Source: Entoloma clypeatum
Lineage: Eukaryota; Basidiomycota; Agaricomycetes; Agaricales; Entolomataceae
Direction: 5' to 3'
Assembly (NCBI GenBank): GCA_963565915.1
Contig: OY751487.1
Location: forward strand, 620,001 to 684,000
Length of the DNA: 64,000 nucleotides
Made by a program: the position numbers and the translations under genes
In this document: positions 19,354 to 31,223 of the stretch, piece after piece
Numbering within the stretch: position 1 is the first letter of the stretch
Layout of the letters: each line of letters starts with the position of its first letter
Notes under the pieces: generated by a model
The model's input: only the letters and a program-made list of their open reading frames with translations
Database searches by the model: none
What the model was told of the DNA's origin: nothing

Positions 19354-21668
19354 TCACGACAAGGAAGAGCGAGGGGCCTGGTCAATAGCTGCCATGAAAG
19401 TGTGAAAGGTAAGACGACCACCATAAGTCGCATTATCGTACTCTGCGAAAGCCTTGACATCCCTCCTCTTCGGCCTCGATAAAGTCGCAGCGCGGAAAAG
19501 GTCCAACAAAGGATCGATCCATTGGAGCAGCTCCCGCATGTCCTCTCGAACGAATTCAAGAACATCTTCAGAAGTCTCCATAATGAATGCTGCCTTCGCA
19601 TCCAGGGCAACCGAGATCTCGGCATTCCATTTCTCGAGACGCTTGACAATGTCTAGACGCGCTTTATTCTTGAGATCATAGTGAATCGCTGCCCAAACAA
19701 GCACGAAGAAAAACGACTCCAAATCGTGGCGGTAGAGATGAGGCGGAGGGTTCTCCACCAAAAGATCGCGAGCCATGAACGGGATAGTCCCTGTCCTGTG
19801 TTTCGCTGCGGATGTAGGGACTTCCCCGGCGTCGTTCAGGATTGAAGCCATATCCCAATCGTTCACGATCCCCTTAACCTCGCCCTCCTTACGCTTAAAC
19901 ATCAAGTTGTTTTCGCTGAGATCTCGGTGAAGCACCTTGGCAACGGTATACGCTTGGTAATGACCTACATAAGAGAGACCATCTTCAAGTCAGCGCACGT
20001 GAAATGAAAGAAAGCGTAACCGAAACTCACATTCCACGCAATCCACGAAAGCCTTCTTGAACTCCTCGACGTCGTCTACTTCCCATAATTTCTTATACAA
20101 TTTCATCGCAATGGCGTGCAGTTCGCGATCTTCAAATTCGGTAGTCGGAACTGATTTCAAGAGCTCAACGCGGGGAAGATCTAAATACTCGGCGTTATAT
20201 GTTGCTGAGAAGGTGACCTCAGGGAGATGATCGCGCCAATCCGGCAGAGCGTCGACGACCTTTTTGATGACGACCGATTCCTTTTGGCGCGACACAAGCG
20301 GCCAGCTGATTTTGAGCGCCTCAGGCTCTGTACCCCCATCCGGAAATGCGGAGTAGACCTTTGTGGCTCGGCCAATAAGGCCGTGGTACTCGAACAAGAT
20401 CTTCTGAACGGTCCAAGACAAAGAATCACCGGAATCATTGCACAAAGGAAAGGTCATGCGGGAACCAACGATGTGAGGAAGGCCCACGCCATTCGCATCG
20501 TCGGCAGGGGCGTTGTGTATCTCCATACAGGGGTCGAATCCAGCATGCTTGCGATCGCAGGCGCTGAGAGCATAGACCACCAGCGCGAGCGCAGTAGGGA
20601 ACTCGGTAAAATTGAAGGGTAGGGTGCGGGTGATGCACGCGCTGTCATAGTACCACAAGGACAAAAAAGTGCGGTCGATGAAGATCCCTGACGTATAAAG
20701 GCGGGTGGAGCTGGCCATACACTCCAGCGCATACGTAGCGAGTTGCAGCTCATACTGGGTGTAATCGATATTTCTGCGTTTGGATGCACGTTGACTGCCA
20801 ATGTCCTCATTATTTTTGCGCTTCTGGCTCGTGGTCTGAGACGGGACGACGCTGCCACTGGGGATCGGGGTACCAGGGCTAGATGTGCTGCTTGCAGCGA
20901 TTCTCTGACTGCGGCGGACAGGCTCCACACTAAGAGCGGCCTTCGCGTGACGCTTCGTGGCCAGTGAACCCGAGGGCACCTGCTTGGACGGTCTACCGGA
21001 AGACCGGATGTGTGAAGGCAAAGCAGAGCTCGTCGACGAAGCGACAGTTCTTCGCTTCCTGTCAGCATCCAATCTGCGCTTCTTCTTGAACTCGATTATC
21101 TGCCACGGCATCAGCCAGACAGGGCGCTCGATCACCTCGCCCAAGGTCAACATGTCGGGTTGAAGGGGCGTGAATCGAGACTTTATTTTACATGTCCCAC
21201 CTTTGTTCCAGAAGACAGCCGAGCTTTTTCTGGTGCATTTGATGAAGGCGTGGACCTTCGCTATCAAGTCTTCAGCGATTTCCGCGAATATCGGGTAGAG
21301 CTCAGTCTCATCATTTGTCTTCTCGTTGTACCTCCGGAGGGCATCAGGTTCGATAGCCCACCGTGACATTCCCTCGCAGACGAGGTTGATTGTAGCCTCA
21401 TCTACACCCCATACGTGCTGAACGAACGGCTTGACGTCGGTGAGGAATATTTTGTTCTTGATGTCGTCTTCCAGTGAGGGACGAATAGTAGAGCGAGTGG
21501 CATTTTCGGGGAGCCCGACTACACCACGCTTGCTAGGTGTCGACATGTCTACTCATGGTTTTCTCAGCACCTTTGATCTGCTCCAATAGCTTCTGAGGAC
21601 TTACCCGAATAATACGAGTCTAGCGAAGATGAGGAAAAAGAATCGGAGAGGCTGATTGAGGTCGACAT
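19354..21668 (-). CDS. FunK1 fungal-type protein kinase, copy 1
   Basis: Predicted complement(join(19354..19964,20031..21548,21605..21668)), 730 aa. FunK1 kinases are a family expanded in multicellular fungi; their substrates are unknown. The C-terminal lobe shows VLHRDLSENNLMF (HRD catalytic loop), VNDWDMAS (the DFG-position motif in its DWD form), and HRTGTIPFMARDLL as the activation/P+1 segment, followed by PPPHLYRHDLESFFFVLVW. A Ser/Arg-rich insert lies near residues 185-260 of the N-terminal part. The start used is the ATG of a short Ser-rich exon (21668) that splices in phase 1 to the long exon; the ATG at 21546 is an alternative. The downstream copy at 25242 shares exon structure and very similar sequence. 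Confidence 0.85.
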
Positions 21669-22746
21669 TTTGAATTGTTCTTATCAGTATTGTTCGTTCT
21701 AGCCAAAGCGTTCGGAAAGCGACCAGAAGTGGCCAAAATTCTGGCCAAAGCAGGCCGATCCACTAATCACTGTCAGAGTTTGAACAATGGGCGTGACGAT
21801 GGTCACACGTCGACGCGTGTCGTGACGGTACGCGTCGGTTTTGTATGCCAAGTTGACTCTGGACGTGGGAGTTCGAGCTTAAGTATGTCAACTTGTGTAA
21901 TATAGCATGAAACATGAACTTGGATGATTATGTTATTTAATCGAAGCCATGTCGGAATCCATCGCAATCTGATTTTTTTATTTTTTATTTAAAGTGTCAA
22001 TCCACCAGAGTAAAACGATGAAAATTTCCGTCAAGAAGTCCTACATAAGCTATAACGCAGTACTTACATTGCAGGACACCGTCCGAGAGCGCGCCCCAAC
22101 CCGGGATCAATGGATCGATTCTCCGATGTCGTAAGTTAATCAGTGATCTGGTGGCAGTGTACCGTGCTCACCGGAACTTCGATGAAGCCACAGGTTTCAA
22201 GGTCAATACAGTTCGTGTCCATGGACATGAAACAAGTATTTTCACGATGAGGCGCCCCCGATGGGCAACTTCGCCCAGCTCACTCAACTTTAGAAAGGAA
22301 ACTCAAGTTCTACGTGCACTTTGCCGTTGCCACTCAGGTCTTCACAGCCAAGGCGAGGTGAGACACCAATTCAGCACTACGGAGGATAACGACTTCACAG
22401 CCTTTTCAAAGATTGTTAGAAATCACTGATGCGCAGTGAACAGGTCACTGCCCCCGTGTCAGAGTTCGTGCGAACAGATGCGAACTTGAAGAATAGGGCT
22501 CACAGGAAATGTATACTCATCTATGGCCGAGGAAACCATTCCTGATCATCAGATGCACTGTCTTCGGTGCCAGTGATGCTCCGGGAACCTATGCCCATCG
22601 TTTCACCATGCTGGAGGTATAAAAGCCTGCCCACCAGTTGTTTGATTCCTTAGCTCAAGCAGCCAAAACTTGTATCCCGCTGGTCGGTCCATACTTACAC
22701 TCTACATCAAGTTAAAAACTCCTCTTATTCAATCCACTTCATCATC
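21669..22746. other. Divergent intergenic region
   Basis: Holds the FunK1-1 promoter (first 130 bp closely resemble the region upstream of FunK1-2 at 27557-27690, including GGCCAAAATTCTGGCCAAAG) and the promoter of the secreted repeat gene. An ORF at 22151-22429 shows no coding character. Confidence 0.5.
22618..22625 (+). promoter_or_regulatory. TATA box of secreted repeat gene
   Basis: TATAAAAG lies 129 nt before the ATG at 22747, a strong consensus suggesting a regulated, highly expressed promoter. Confidence 0.65.
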
Positions 22747-24611
22747 ATGTTCACGAAATCTCAACTCGCCACCGCCACTGTCCTTATCGCTTCCGCTTCC
22801 TCTGTTGTAGCAGCACCTCTTTACAATGACGCCAGTGAAATCGAGGTTTGTGTGCTTCCAGCCTCGACGCTTTCTGAGGCTTACTATAACCTCTACCTAC
22901 AGGCCCGCATGGACCAACCACCTTATGGTGCCAACAATGGCTGGATCAACCCCACCCCCGGCGACAAGCGCGCGTCCAAAGTCAAACAAACCGCACAGGT
23001 CCTCGCCATCGACAAGCACAAGGAGAACGAGCCTGGTCACCATGCAGTCGCTCCCGGAAACACCGCCCACGTCCAGAGCGGGTTCCACGTCAACGGCGGT
23101 CCAAACCACGCCACTGTCCACTACCAGAACCCGCAGGGTGGCCATGTTTCTACGCTGCACATCGGCAAGGACGGGGAACGCCAGGTGGGGAACAACGCCG
23201 CGACGCACAGAGGCGGCACATCTCCTCCCCACAACTCGCCTGCGTCGTCGCATCATGGGTCGCCGTCTCCCAAGTCGTCCTCCTCCAATCTGAAGGGCCG
23301 TGCTTTCACGGAGTTCCTCGAGGAACTTGAGGTACGATCGTCTTCCTGTGACTCTCCCGCCTCTGTTGACAATATCCTTCTCTCCACAGGCCCGCATGGA
23401 CCAACCACCCTACGGCGCCAACAACGGGTGGATCAACCCCACCCCCGGCGACAAGCGCGCATCCAAAGTCAAACAAACTGCACAAGTGCTCGCCATCGAC
23501 AAGCACAAGGAGAACGAGCCTGGTCACCACGCAGTCGCTCCCGGAAACACCGCCCACGTCCAGAGCGGGTTCCATGTCAACGGTGGTCCAAACCACGCCA
23601 CTGTCCACTACCAGAACCCGCAGGGTGGCCATGTTTCTACGCTGCACATCGGCAAGGACGGGGAACGCCAAGTAGGAAACAACGCTGCGACACACAGGGG
23701 CGGAACGTCTCCTCCCCACAACTCACCTGCGTCGTCGCATCATGGGTCGCCGTCTCCCAAGTCGTCTTCTAGCAATTTGAAGGGCCGTGCTTTCACGGAG
23801 TTCCTCGAGGAACTTGAGGTACGATCTTCTTCCTGTGACTCTCCCGCCTCTGTTGACAATATCCTTCTTTCCATAGGCCCGCATGGACCAACCACCCTAC
23901 GGCGCCAACAACGGGTGGATCAACCCCACCCCCGGCGACAAGCGCGCGTCCAAAGTCAAGCAAACCGCACAAGTCCTCGCCATTGACAAGCACAAGGAGA
24001 ACGAGCCTGGTCACCACGCAGTCGCTCCCGGAAACACCGCCCACGTCCAGAGCGGGTTCCATGTCAACGGTGGTCCAAACCACGCCACTGTCCACTACCA
24101 GAACCCCCAGGGCGGTCATGTTTCTACACTGCACATTGGAAAGGACGGGGAACGTCAAGTAGGAAACAACGCTGCGACACACAGGGGTGGTACATCTCCT
24201 CCCCACAACTCGCCTGCGTCTTCGCACCATGGGTCACCGTCTCCCAAGTCGTCCTCCTCCAATCTGAAGGGCCGCGCTTTCATGGAATATCTTGCGGACC
24301 TTGAGGTACAGTCCTCCTTCCGCGCCAATTTGCTCTTTCTGTATCTCTGACAATGATATCCCCCCCCTTATCTGCAGGCACGCCAGCCGGAGCACCACCA
24401 CGCCACCGAAGGCACGAAGCATCACCACGCCCATGGTGCGAAGCCGCACGGCCATGGCCATGCCCAGGGCGAGAAGCACCATGCCGAGAGCACTGTGGCT
24501 GATCCCAACTCAACGCCGGCGCTGTCGTCCGGCGGGTCGTCGAACTTGAGCACCCGGGGCCTCATGGAGTTCATCAGGCGGGAGCTTGGGTTTTACGATG
24601 ACCTCGATTAG
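22747..24611 (+). CDS. Secreted exon-array repeat protein
   Basis: Predicted join(22747..22845,22903..23331,23390..23818,23877..24305,24378..24611), 539 aa. Residues 1-22 form a signal peptide ending VVAA, so the product is probably secreted. The body is three tandem 143-residue repeats, each encoded by exactly one 429-nt phase-0 exon, starting ARMDQPPYGANNGW and ending LKGRAFTEFLEELE. Each repeat holds GDKRASKVK, a potential Kex2 site. The last exon encodes a His-rich segment (many HHH/HGH, potentially metal-binding) and a tail NLSTRGLMEFIRREL that echoes the repeat end. I recognise no known family; a small fragment duplicate lies just downstream. The gene sits between two FunK1 kinases that run the other way. 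The first intron (57 nt) could be read through in frame. Confidence 0.83.
22903..24305 (+). repeat. Tandem exon duplication, 3 x 429-nt exons
   Basis: Units start at 22903, 23390 and 23877, spaced exactly 487 bp: a 429-nt exon plus a 58-nt intron. The two introns inside the array are almost identical to each other; the intron after the third unit is different in sequence and 72 nt long. DNA identity between units is very high, so the expansion is recent or homogenised. Confidence 0.95.
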
Positions 24612-24859
24612 GTTAAGTAGGTGCTGGATCGATATTTTGTATGTATATAGTCATCTCGGTTGACGCCAGGTCAATCGATTAGTGGACCGTGAATGGATAA
24701 TGATAATCCGTTCGTGGTTCCATATGTATATAATTTGATGTTTTTAGTCTTCAGTGGGCTTGAATCTGCGAAAGATACAAGGTCAAAGGTTTTCTCTTCG
24801 GCTATATCAAGGATGCTTCGCGCTTCCCAATCTCGGCGGAAAGCGAGCGTCCTGATCGG

Positions 24860-25013
24860 TCTTCTACTAATTTGAAGAGCACGGAATTCATCAGGCGGGA
24901 GCTTCAAGTTGAGTACTAGTCGTACGACGACCTCGATTAGATTACGAGATGCTCGATATCTTTGTATGATGTATGTAATGTCGATAAGTTGACTCAATCA
25001 ATTAGTGGACCGT
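24860..25013 (+). pseudogene. Fragment of the secreted gene's last exon
   Basis: This stretch repeats the end of the upstream gene and its 3' UTR: TTCATCAGGCGGGAGCTT, a GACGACCTCGATTAG stop region, and downstream ATTAGTGGACCGT. A stop occurs soon after the REL-coding stretch and no 5' exons are present, so it is a decayed partial duplicate. It lies in the 24612-25241 spacer, which otherwise shows nothing. Confidence 0.75.
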
Positions 25014-25241
25014 CTCGTCGCAGCCTCTCATCCATCTCTTCATTACACAAACTGCCTTCATTCCGAAGTCCAACTTCAACCTCCTCATCATAGTATGTCA
25101 AAGGCTCATAGCTTTCGCCATAATTAATAAGTGTTGATAGTACAACTTGTTACTACATATTAGTATATAAATACGCTGTATTTCTATTATGAAATGGTAA
25201 GAGTATGAGTCCAAAGTCCCAGCTTCGGTCAAATAAGATAG

Positions 25242-27556
25242 TCAGAGCGATCGAGGGGTCCTACCCAGAGCTTTCATGAAAGTCTGGAACGTAAGAAGCC
25301 CGCCACAGGTTGTGTAGTCATACGAATCGTCGGGGGTATCAGGCTCGGATGCGGTCGCAGCCCTAAAAAGCCGCAAGAGAGGGTCTATCCATTGCTGGCA
25401 CACCTCTTTGAACTCCTCCCGAACAAACTTCAGAACGTCCCGGGCGGCAACGCGGTCCAAGATAAAAGAGCGTTTCATGTTTAACGCTATGTGAAATTCG
25501 GAGTCCCATGCCTGAAGCAACTTGATGGTATCGCCCTGGACCTTGTTGTTCAGGTCATAGTGGATAGCGGCCCAAACCAGGATATATAAGAATGACTCTA
25601 GGTCGTGGCGATAGAGATGTGGAGGGGGTTGGTCCACCAAGAGATCGCGTGCCATGAAGGGTATAGTACCAGTGCGATGTTTCGCCGTGGAGGTTGGGAC
25701 CTCCCCTGCATCATTCAGTATCGAGGCCATGTCCCAATCATTGACTATTCCATTGGTCTTGCCGGCCTTGCGCTTGAACATCAAGTTGTTCTGGCTGAGA
25801 TCGCGATGGAGGACCTTGGCTACGTCGAAAGCCTGATAATGGCCTGGGCCGCCACGTCAGGGCGGGTGAAGGGAGGATCGAACAGGGAGACCTACATTCA
25901 ACGCAATCAACAAACACAGTCTTGAACTCCTCGATGTCGTCAACCTCCCACAACTTCTTGTACAATCTCATCGCTATCGCATGCAGTTCGCGGTCTTCAA
26001 ATTCGGTAGTCGGAACTGATTTCAAGAGCTCAACGCGGGGGAGATCTAAATACTCGGCGTTATACGTTGCTGAGAAGGTGACTTCAGGGAGATGGTCCTT
26101 CCAACCTGGAAGTGCGTCGGCGACTTTCTTGATGATGACGGCTTCCTTCTGGCGCGAGACAAGAGGCCAGCTGATCTTGAGCGCCTCGGGCTCTGTACCT
26201 CCATCTGGCAACGCAGAGTAGACCTTTGTCGCTCGGCCGATGAGGCCGTAGTACTCAAATAAGATCTTCTGGATGGTCCAGGACACAGATCCACCGGAAT
26301 CATTGCACAAGGGGAAAGTTATTCTAGAACCGACGATTTTGGGAAGACCCGCCCCTTTCGCAGCGTCAGGGGGAGCGTTGTGTATCTCCATACATGGGTC
26401 GAATCCAGCATGCTTGCGATCGCAGGCGCTGAGAGCGTAGACGACCAGCGCGAGGGCAGTCGGGAACTCGGTAAAATTGAAGGCTAGGGTGCGGATGATG
26501 CACGCGCTGTCATAGTACCACAAGGACAAAAACGTGCGGTCGATGAAGATCCCTGACGTATAAAGGCGGGTGGAGCTGGTCATACACTCCAGCGCATACG
26601 TAGCGAGTTGCAGCTCATCCTGGGTGTAATCGATATTTCTGCGTTTGGATGCACGTTGACTGCCAATGTCCTCATTATTTTTGCGCTTCTGGCTCGTGGT
26701 CTGAGACGGGACGACGCTGCCACTGGGGATCGGGGTACCAGGGCTAGATGTGCTGCTTGCAGCGATTCTCTGACTGCGGCGGACAGGCTCCACACTAAGA
26801 GCGGCCTTCGCGTGACGCTTCGTGGCCAGTGAACCCGAGGGCACCTGCTTGGACGGTCTACCGGAAGACCGGATGTGTGAAGGCAAAGCAGAGCTCGTCG
26901 ACGAAGCGGCAGTTCTTCGCTTCCTGTCAGCATCCAATCTGCGCTTCTTCTTGAACTCGATTATCTGCCACGGCATCAGCCAGACAGGGCGCTCGATCAC
27001 CTCGTCCAAGGTCAACATGTCGGGTTGAAGGGGCGTGAATCGAGACTTTATTTTACATGTGCCACCTTTGTTCCAGAAGACGACCGAGCTTTTTCTGGTG
27101 CACTTGACGAAGGCGTGGACCTTCGCTATCAGGTCTTCAGCGATTTCCGCGAATATCGGGTAGAGCTCCGTCTCGTCATTCGTCTTCTCGTTGTACCTCC
27201 GGAGGGCATCAGGTTCGATGACCCACCGTGACATTCCCTCGCAGATGAGGTTGATGGTAGCCTCGTCTACACCCCATACGTGCTGAACGAACGGCTTGAC
27301 GTCGGTGAGGAATATTTTGTTCTTGATGTCGTCTTCCAGAGAGGGACGAATGGTAGAGCGAGTGGCATTTTCGGGGAGCCCGACTACACCACGCTTGCTA
27401 GGTGTCGACATCTCTGCTCATGAATTTCTCAGCACCTTGAACTGTTCCAATAGCCCCCGGAGACCTACCTGAATAATACGAGTCTAGGGAAGATGAGCTT
27501 GAATAACTTGTGTTGAAAGAGGAAACAGAATCGGAGAGGCTGCTTGAGGTTGACAT
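25242..27556 (-). CDS. FunK1 fungal-type protein kinase, copy 2
   Basis: Predicted complement(join(25242..25843,25896..27413,27469..27556)), 735 aa. Same architecture as the copy at 19354: short Ser-rich first exon, a long exon of identical length (1518 nt), and a kinase C-lobe exon with VLHRDLSQNNLMF, VNDWDMAS and HRTGTIPFMARDLL. Catalytic residues are retained. The N-terminal Ser/Arg-rich block is almost identical to copy 1, while the C-terminal exon has diverged substantially and differs in length (602 versus 611 nt). Substrate unknown. The first exon has an extra Ser-rich insert relative to copy 1. Confidence 0.85.
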
Positions 27557-27819
27557 TTTGAATTGTTCTTATCAATATTGTTCGTTCTAGTCAAAGCGTT
27601 CGGAGAGCGGCCAAAATTCTGGCCAAAGCAGGCCAATCTACTAATCACTGTCAGAGTTTGAACAATGGGCGTGACGATGGTCACACATCCACACGTACCG
27701 TGACGGTACGCGTTTTTGGTCTAAATTCAGAAGACTGGCAGGACAAAGCTATGGAACGAGATAACAACTATAGTACACTTATTACCAATACCCACCGGCA
27801 CCCCTCGCAAACCCGACCC

Positions 27820-30800
27820 TCAAATCCCCTTCCACTCAAAACCCCTCCCGACACTGAACCTCGCCTCAACATCAACCCCCAACACCGCACTTCCCATCCC
27901 AACCCTCACCCCATAATCCCCCTTCTCCACGACCCACGCCTCCAACGCCTCCTCCCAATACGACACCGCATACCTGTCCAACCGCATCTCCACACTCTCG
28001 CTCTGCCCCGGCTGGAGATCGTATACCTTGGCGAACGCTCTCAGCTGGAGCGCGGGGTGGGTCAGGTCCGACGTCGTGGGCAGGCTAACGTAGAGCTGCA
28101 CGACTTCAGAGCCCGCCACGTCGCCGGTGTTGGTGACAGTGGCGGAGGCGGTGAGTGTGAACTCGTTGTTGGAGACGATGGGTTCTGATAGGTAGAGGCG
28201 AGAAAGGGAGAAGGTGGTGTAGGACAGGCCGAAGCTGCGGGGGCAAGTCAGGTTGTCGTAGGAGATGGGGAAAGACAATAATCGTACCCGAATGGGAAGA
28301 GGGGAGCGATGTTTCGGTGTTGGTAGTGCTTGTAACCCTACACGCATGGCTGTTACATACCATCCTAATTTGGATCGAGAGAGTTGACTTACAACAAAGA
28401 GATCTTCGGCATATCGTATCTTGCCATTCTCCGAGTGGAAGTGTCCAAACGCAGGGACATCCTCCTCCCTCTTTGGGAACGTTATGGGCAACCTTCCAGA
28501 CGGATTATGTTTTCCGAAAAGCACGTCGGCAATCGCATCACCTGTCGCATTTCCCAGATACCAAGCATGCACGAGAGCATTCACACCATCCACCCAGGGC
28601 ATGGTGACTGGGGCGCCCTACAAGCAGCAGCCCAGTCGTCAGTTTTGCGCAAGACGTCAAAAGAATCGAGAGGGAACGCACGGACTGCAATACAACGACC
28701 GTCCTAGGGTTCACAGCCGCAACCCTCTCAACAAGCTCATCCGTCCGACCAGGCAACGCCAGCGTCGTCCTGTCATACCCCTCCGTTTCCCAGTCTGCGT
28801 TCAGACCTACAACAGCAATGACCACATCGGCTTCCTTGGCGAGTTCAACAGCCTTTTCTATGACGACATCGGGGTCAACAACTTCTGCCCCGCCGAGACG
28901 CACGCCAGGATTACTAATGTGCCTGTCAGATATCCGGAGAACGACCAAGCCAGGGAAAAAAGCCAACCTGTCCATGACAGTCTCGTCCTCATCCCCATCC
29001 GCAGGTCCACGAACATTGCAAAACTCAACAAACACAGAATGCGCAGTGTTTGCTTTGAGGGCGTACACCCCCTTCTCCTCCACCGACCCGGTCCCAAAGA
29101 ACGTGTCTCCACGGCGCTGGCGTGTCCAGTTATCGATGACCAAGTTACCATCGACAAACAACTATGTAAACGCAACATCAGGCTCATCGTGTAGTCAATA
29201 CAAAGCAAGATAGCTTGACCTTGGCACGACCAGAAGCCGTCAACCCAAACTCGAAATCCATGTCATAAGGACGGGGTTTGAGCTGCCCGCGCAGCCTCAG
29301 CGTCCACCTGCGCGTGATGTTCTTGGGTGTCGAGGTATTGATGAAGATCCGTGTCTCGTCGATGAGGCGTGACTCCAGCGGGTCTTCCACAGGTGCCATG
29401 CTCTCGTCACTCTCGTGCTTGTGCCACGTCCCGATCCACCCGGGTTCGCCAGACTCTGTGACGAGGTCGTATTCGAGTGTTGGAAGAGTCATGAAGGCTA
29501 AGAAGTATGTCAGATCCATATTTGCACAAAGAGACAGTGTTCGGTGATTCATGCTTACCTCGAGCCCCCTCGCTGTAGGTAATCTCCACGTCTCCTGTTT
29601 CAGAGAGAGCGTTCACGATGCCTTCGTAGGGAGAAACGAAATATGAAGCCTTCAGTGCTGCGGAGCCGCCACCCGAAAGAACGGCAGCCTTGGCATTCCC
29701 CCCGACAATGGCGACCTTCTTCAGCCTTTTCGGGTCCAAGGGCAGCACTTTATCCTCGTTCTTGAGCAGCACGATAGATTCAGCAGCAACCTTGCGCATG
29801 AGAGCTTTATCCTCGTCGCTCTCCACCGTTCGCTCTTCGCCGTCGCCGTCCAGGACCTTTGAAAGGCCGATCGTCAATGGGTGATGGGTGAAACCGCGCC
29901 GAACGAACGAACGAACCTCTGGAGCACCTTTGGCACATTTCTGGACCAGTTCGAGGACCTTCCGGGCGCGAGCGCGGACGTCCCTGGTCGTGACTTTGCG
30001 GGCTGCGATGCTTCGGTTGACGAGGTTGAGCGTCCGCCATTTGTTGGTTCCGGGCATCTCCAGATCTAGGCCGGCTTTGAAGCCGAGGTCGACGCTGTAG
30101 ATCCCGAACCAGTCGCTCATGGCCTGTATAAGGATGATCAGAGGATCTGCGGGGGGATTTCACATCGAAGTAAAGGTTGCTCACGAGGCCTTTGAAATTC
30201 CACTCTTCGCGGAGAATCTTCTTGAGGAAAAAGGGATCTTCGGATACGTGTATTCCGTTGACCCGGTTATAACTGGGGGGAGAGGGTGAGTCTTGTTGTT
30301 GTTGGTGATGATGAGAGTGCGGCCTTACGCAGTCATGATGGCCCAGGGCTCAGCGTGTTTCATGGCGAGCATGAACGGCATAAGGTAGATTTCGCGGAGC
30401 GCACGGGGGCTGATGATACTGTCGTAACCACACCTGTCGTTCTCCTTGTCGTTTCCGCTGTTCGGATCGTTAAGTCTCAAGCTTGATGTCTGTAGAGCAG
30501 GAGATGTCGTACACGAAGTGTTTGATCGCTGTTCCAATGCCGTCGCTTTGGATGCCTTTAACGTAGGCCGACGCAATCAGGCCAGAAAGCGTAGGGTCCT
30601 CGGAGAAGCTTTCGAAACTCTTCAAAGATGAAGTCGGCGTTATTTTTGGAGGATGGTGTAAAGTGTGCAATTGGACATACTCTGCCTCCTAGGGGGCTCT
30701 ATGTGACCAAACGAGAGGTGTCGATTGCATAGGTAACCTGAGCGTAAATGAACCTTGCTTACCCGTTGGATGTTGACGGTAGGCGCGAGAATGATCGACG

Positions 30801-31223
30801 CAGCTCTCAGTTTAGCTTCCTTTGCCATCAATTTGAAGCCAACTTCTTCGATGAGCTCGATGTCCCAGGTGGCGCCCAATGCCGTTGCGGACTGTAGCGC
30901 AGAATGTCGAACATGTAAATCAGGCCAAAAAAAGTCATGAAATATCGTCATACCGGAAGACATTTGGCTGGCGTTCCCATAAAGAAACGATTCCCTCGAA
31001 CGCCGTTCGGCCCATCGCTGACCTGTACAGTTGAAGTTGTGACGTGAATCGAAATTTAAAAAAAGGCAAGAAAAAAACACACTTTGACCGCAGGAATCCC
31101 CAGTCTTTCAATTTTGTGTGTATGCCAGAATCCCACACCAGCAGTCAACAATATCGCCTCATCCGTCGTCAAACTATCCACAACCTCGTTGACGTTGGCG
31201 TTCGCGAAGTCGGACGGCGCCAT
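27820..31223 (-). CDS. GH3 beta-glucosidase with PA14 insert
   Basis: A multi-exon gene, roughly 840 aa, hydrolysing terminal beta-linked glucose from oligosaccharides. From the ATG at 31223 the product reads: an N-terminal TIM-barrel with [38 protein letters not shown] and the nucleophile motif MSDWFG; the second domain with ESIVLLKN and the Gly-rich GGGSAA; a PA14 domain inserted there ([13 protein letters not shown] to [12 protein letters not shown] and FFGTGS); the rest of the second domain with [19 protein letters not shown] and GRLPITFP; and a C-terminal fibronectin-III-like domain starting near FGFGLSYT. I checked about eight junctions and all join in frame. No signal peptide was seen, so it may be intracellular, like many PA14-type fungal members. 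Confidence 0.88.

Noticed and set aside
22151..22429. 92-aa plus-strand frame upstream of the secreted gene
   Set aside because: No motif, and it lies in what must be promoter sequence; no splice partner found.
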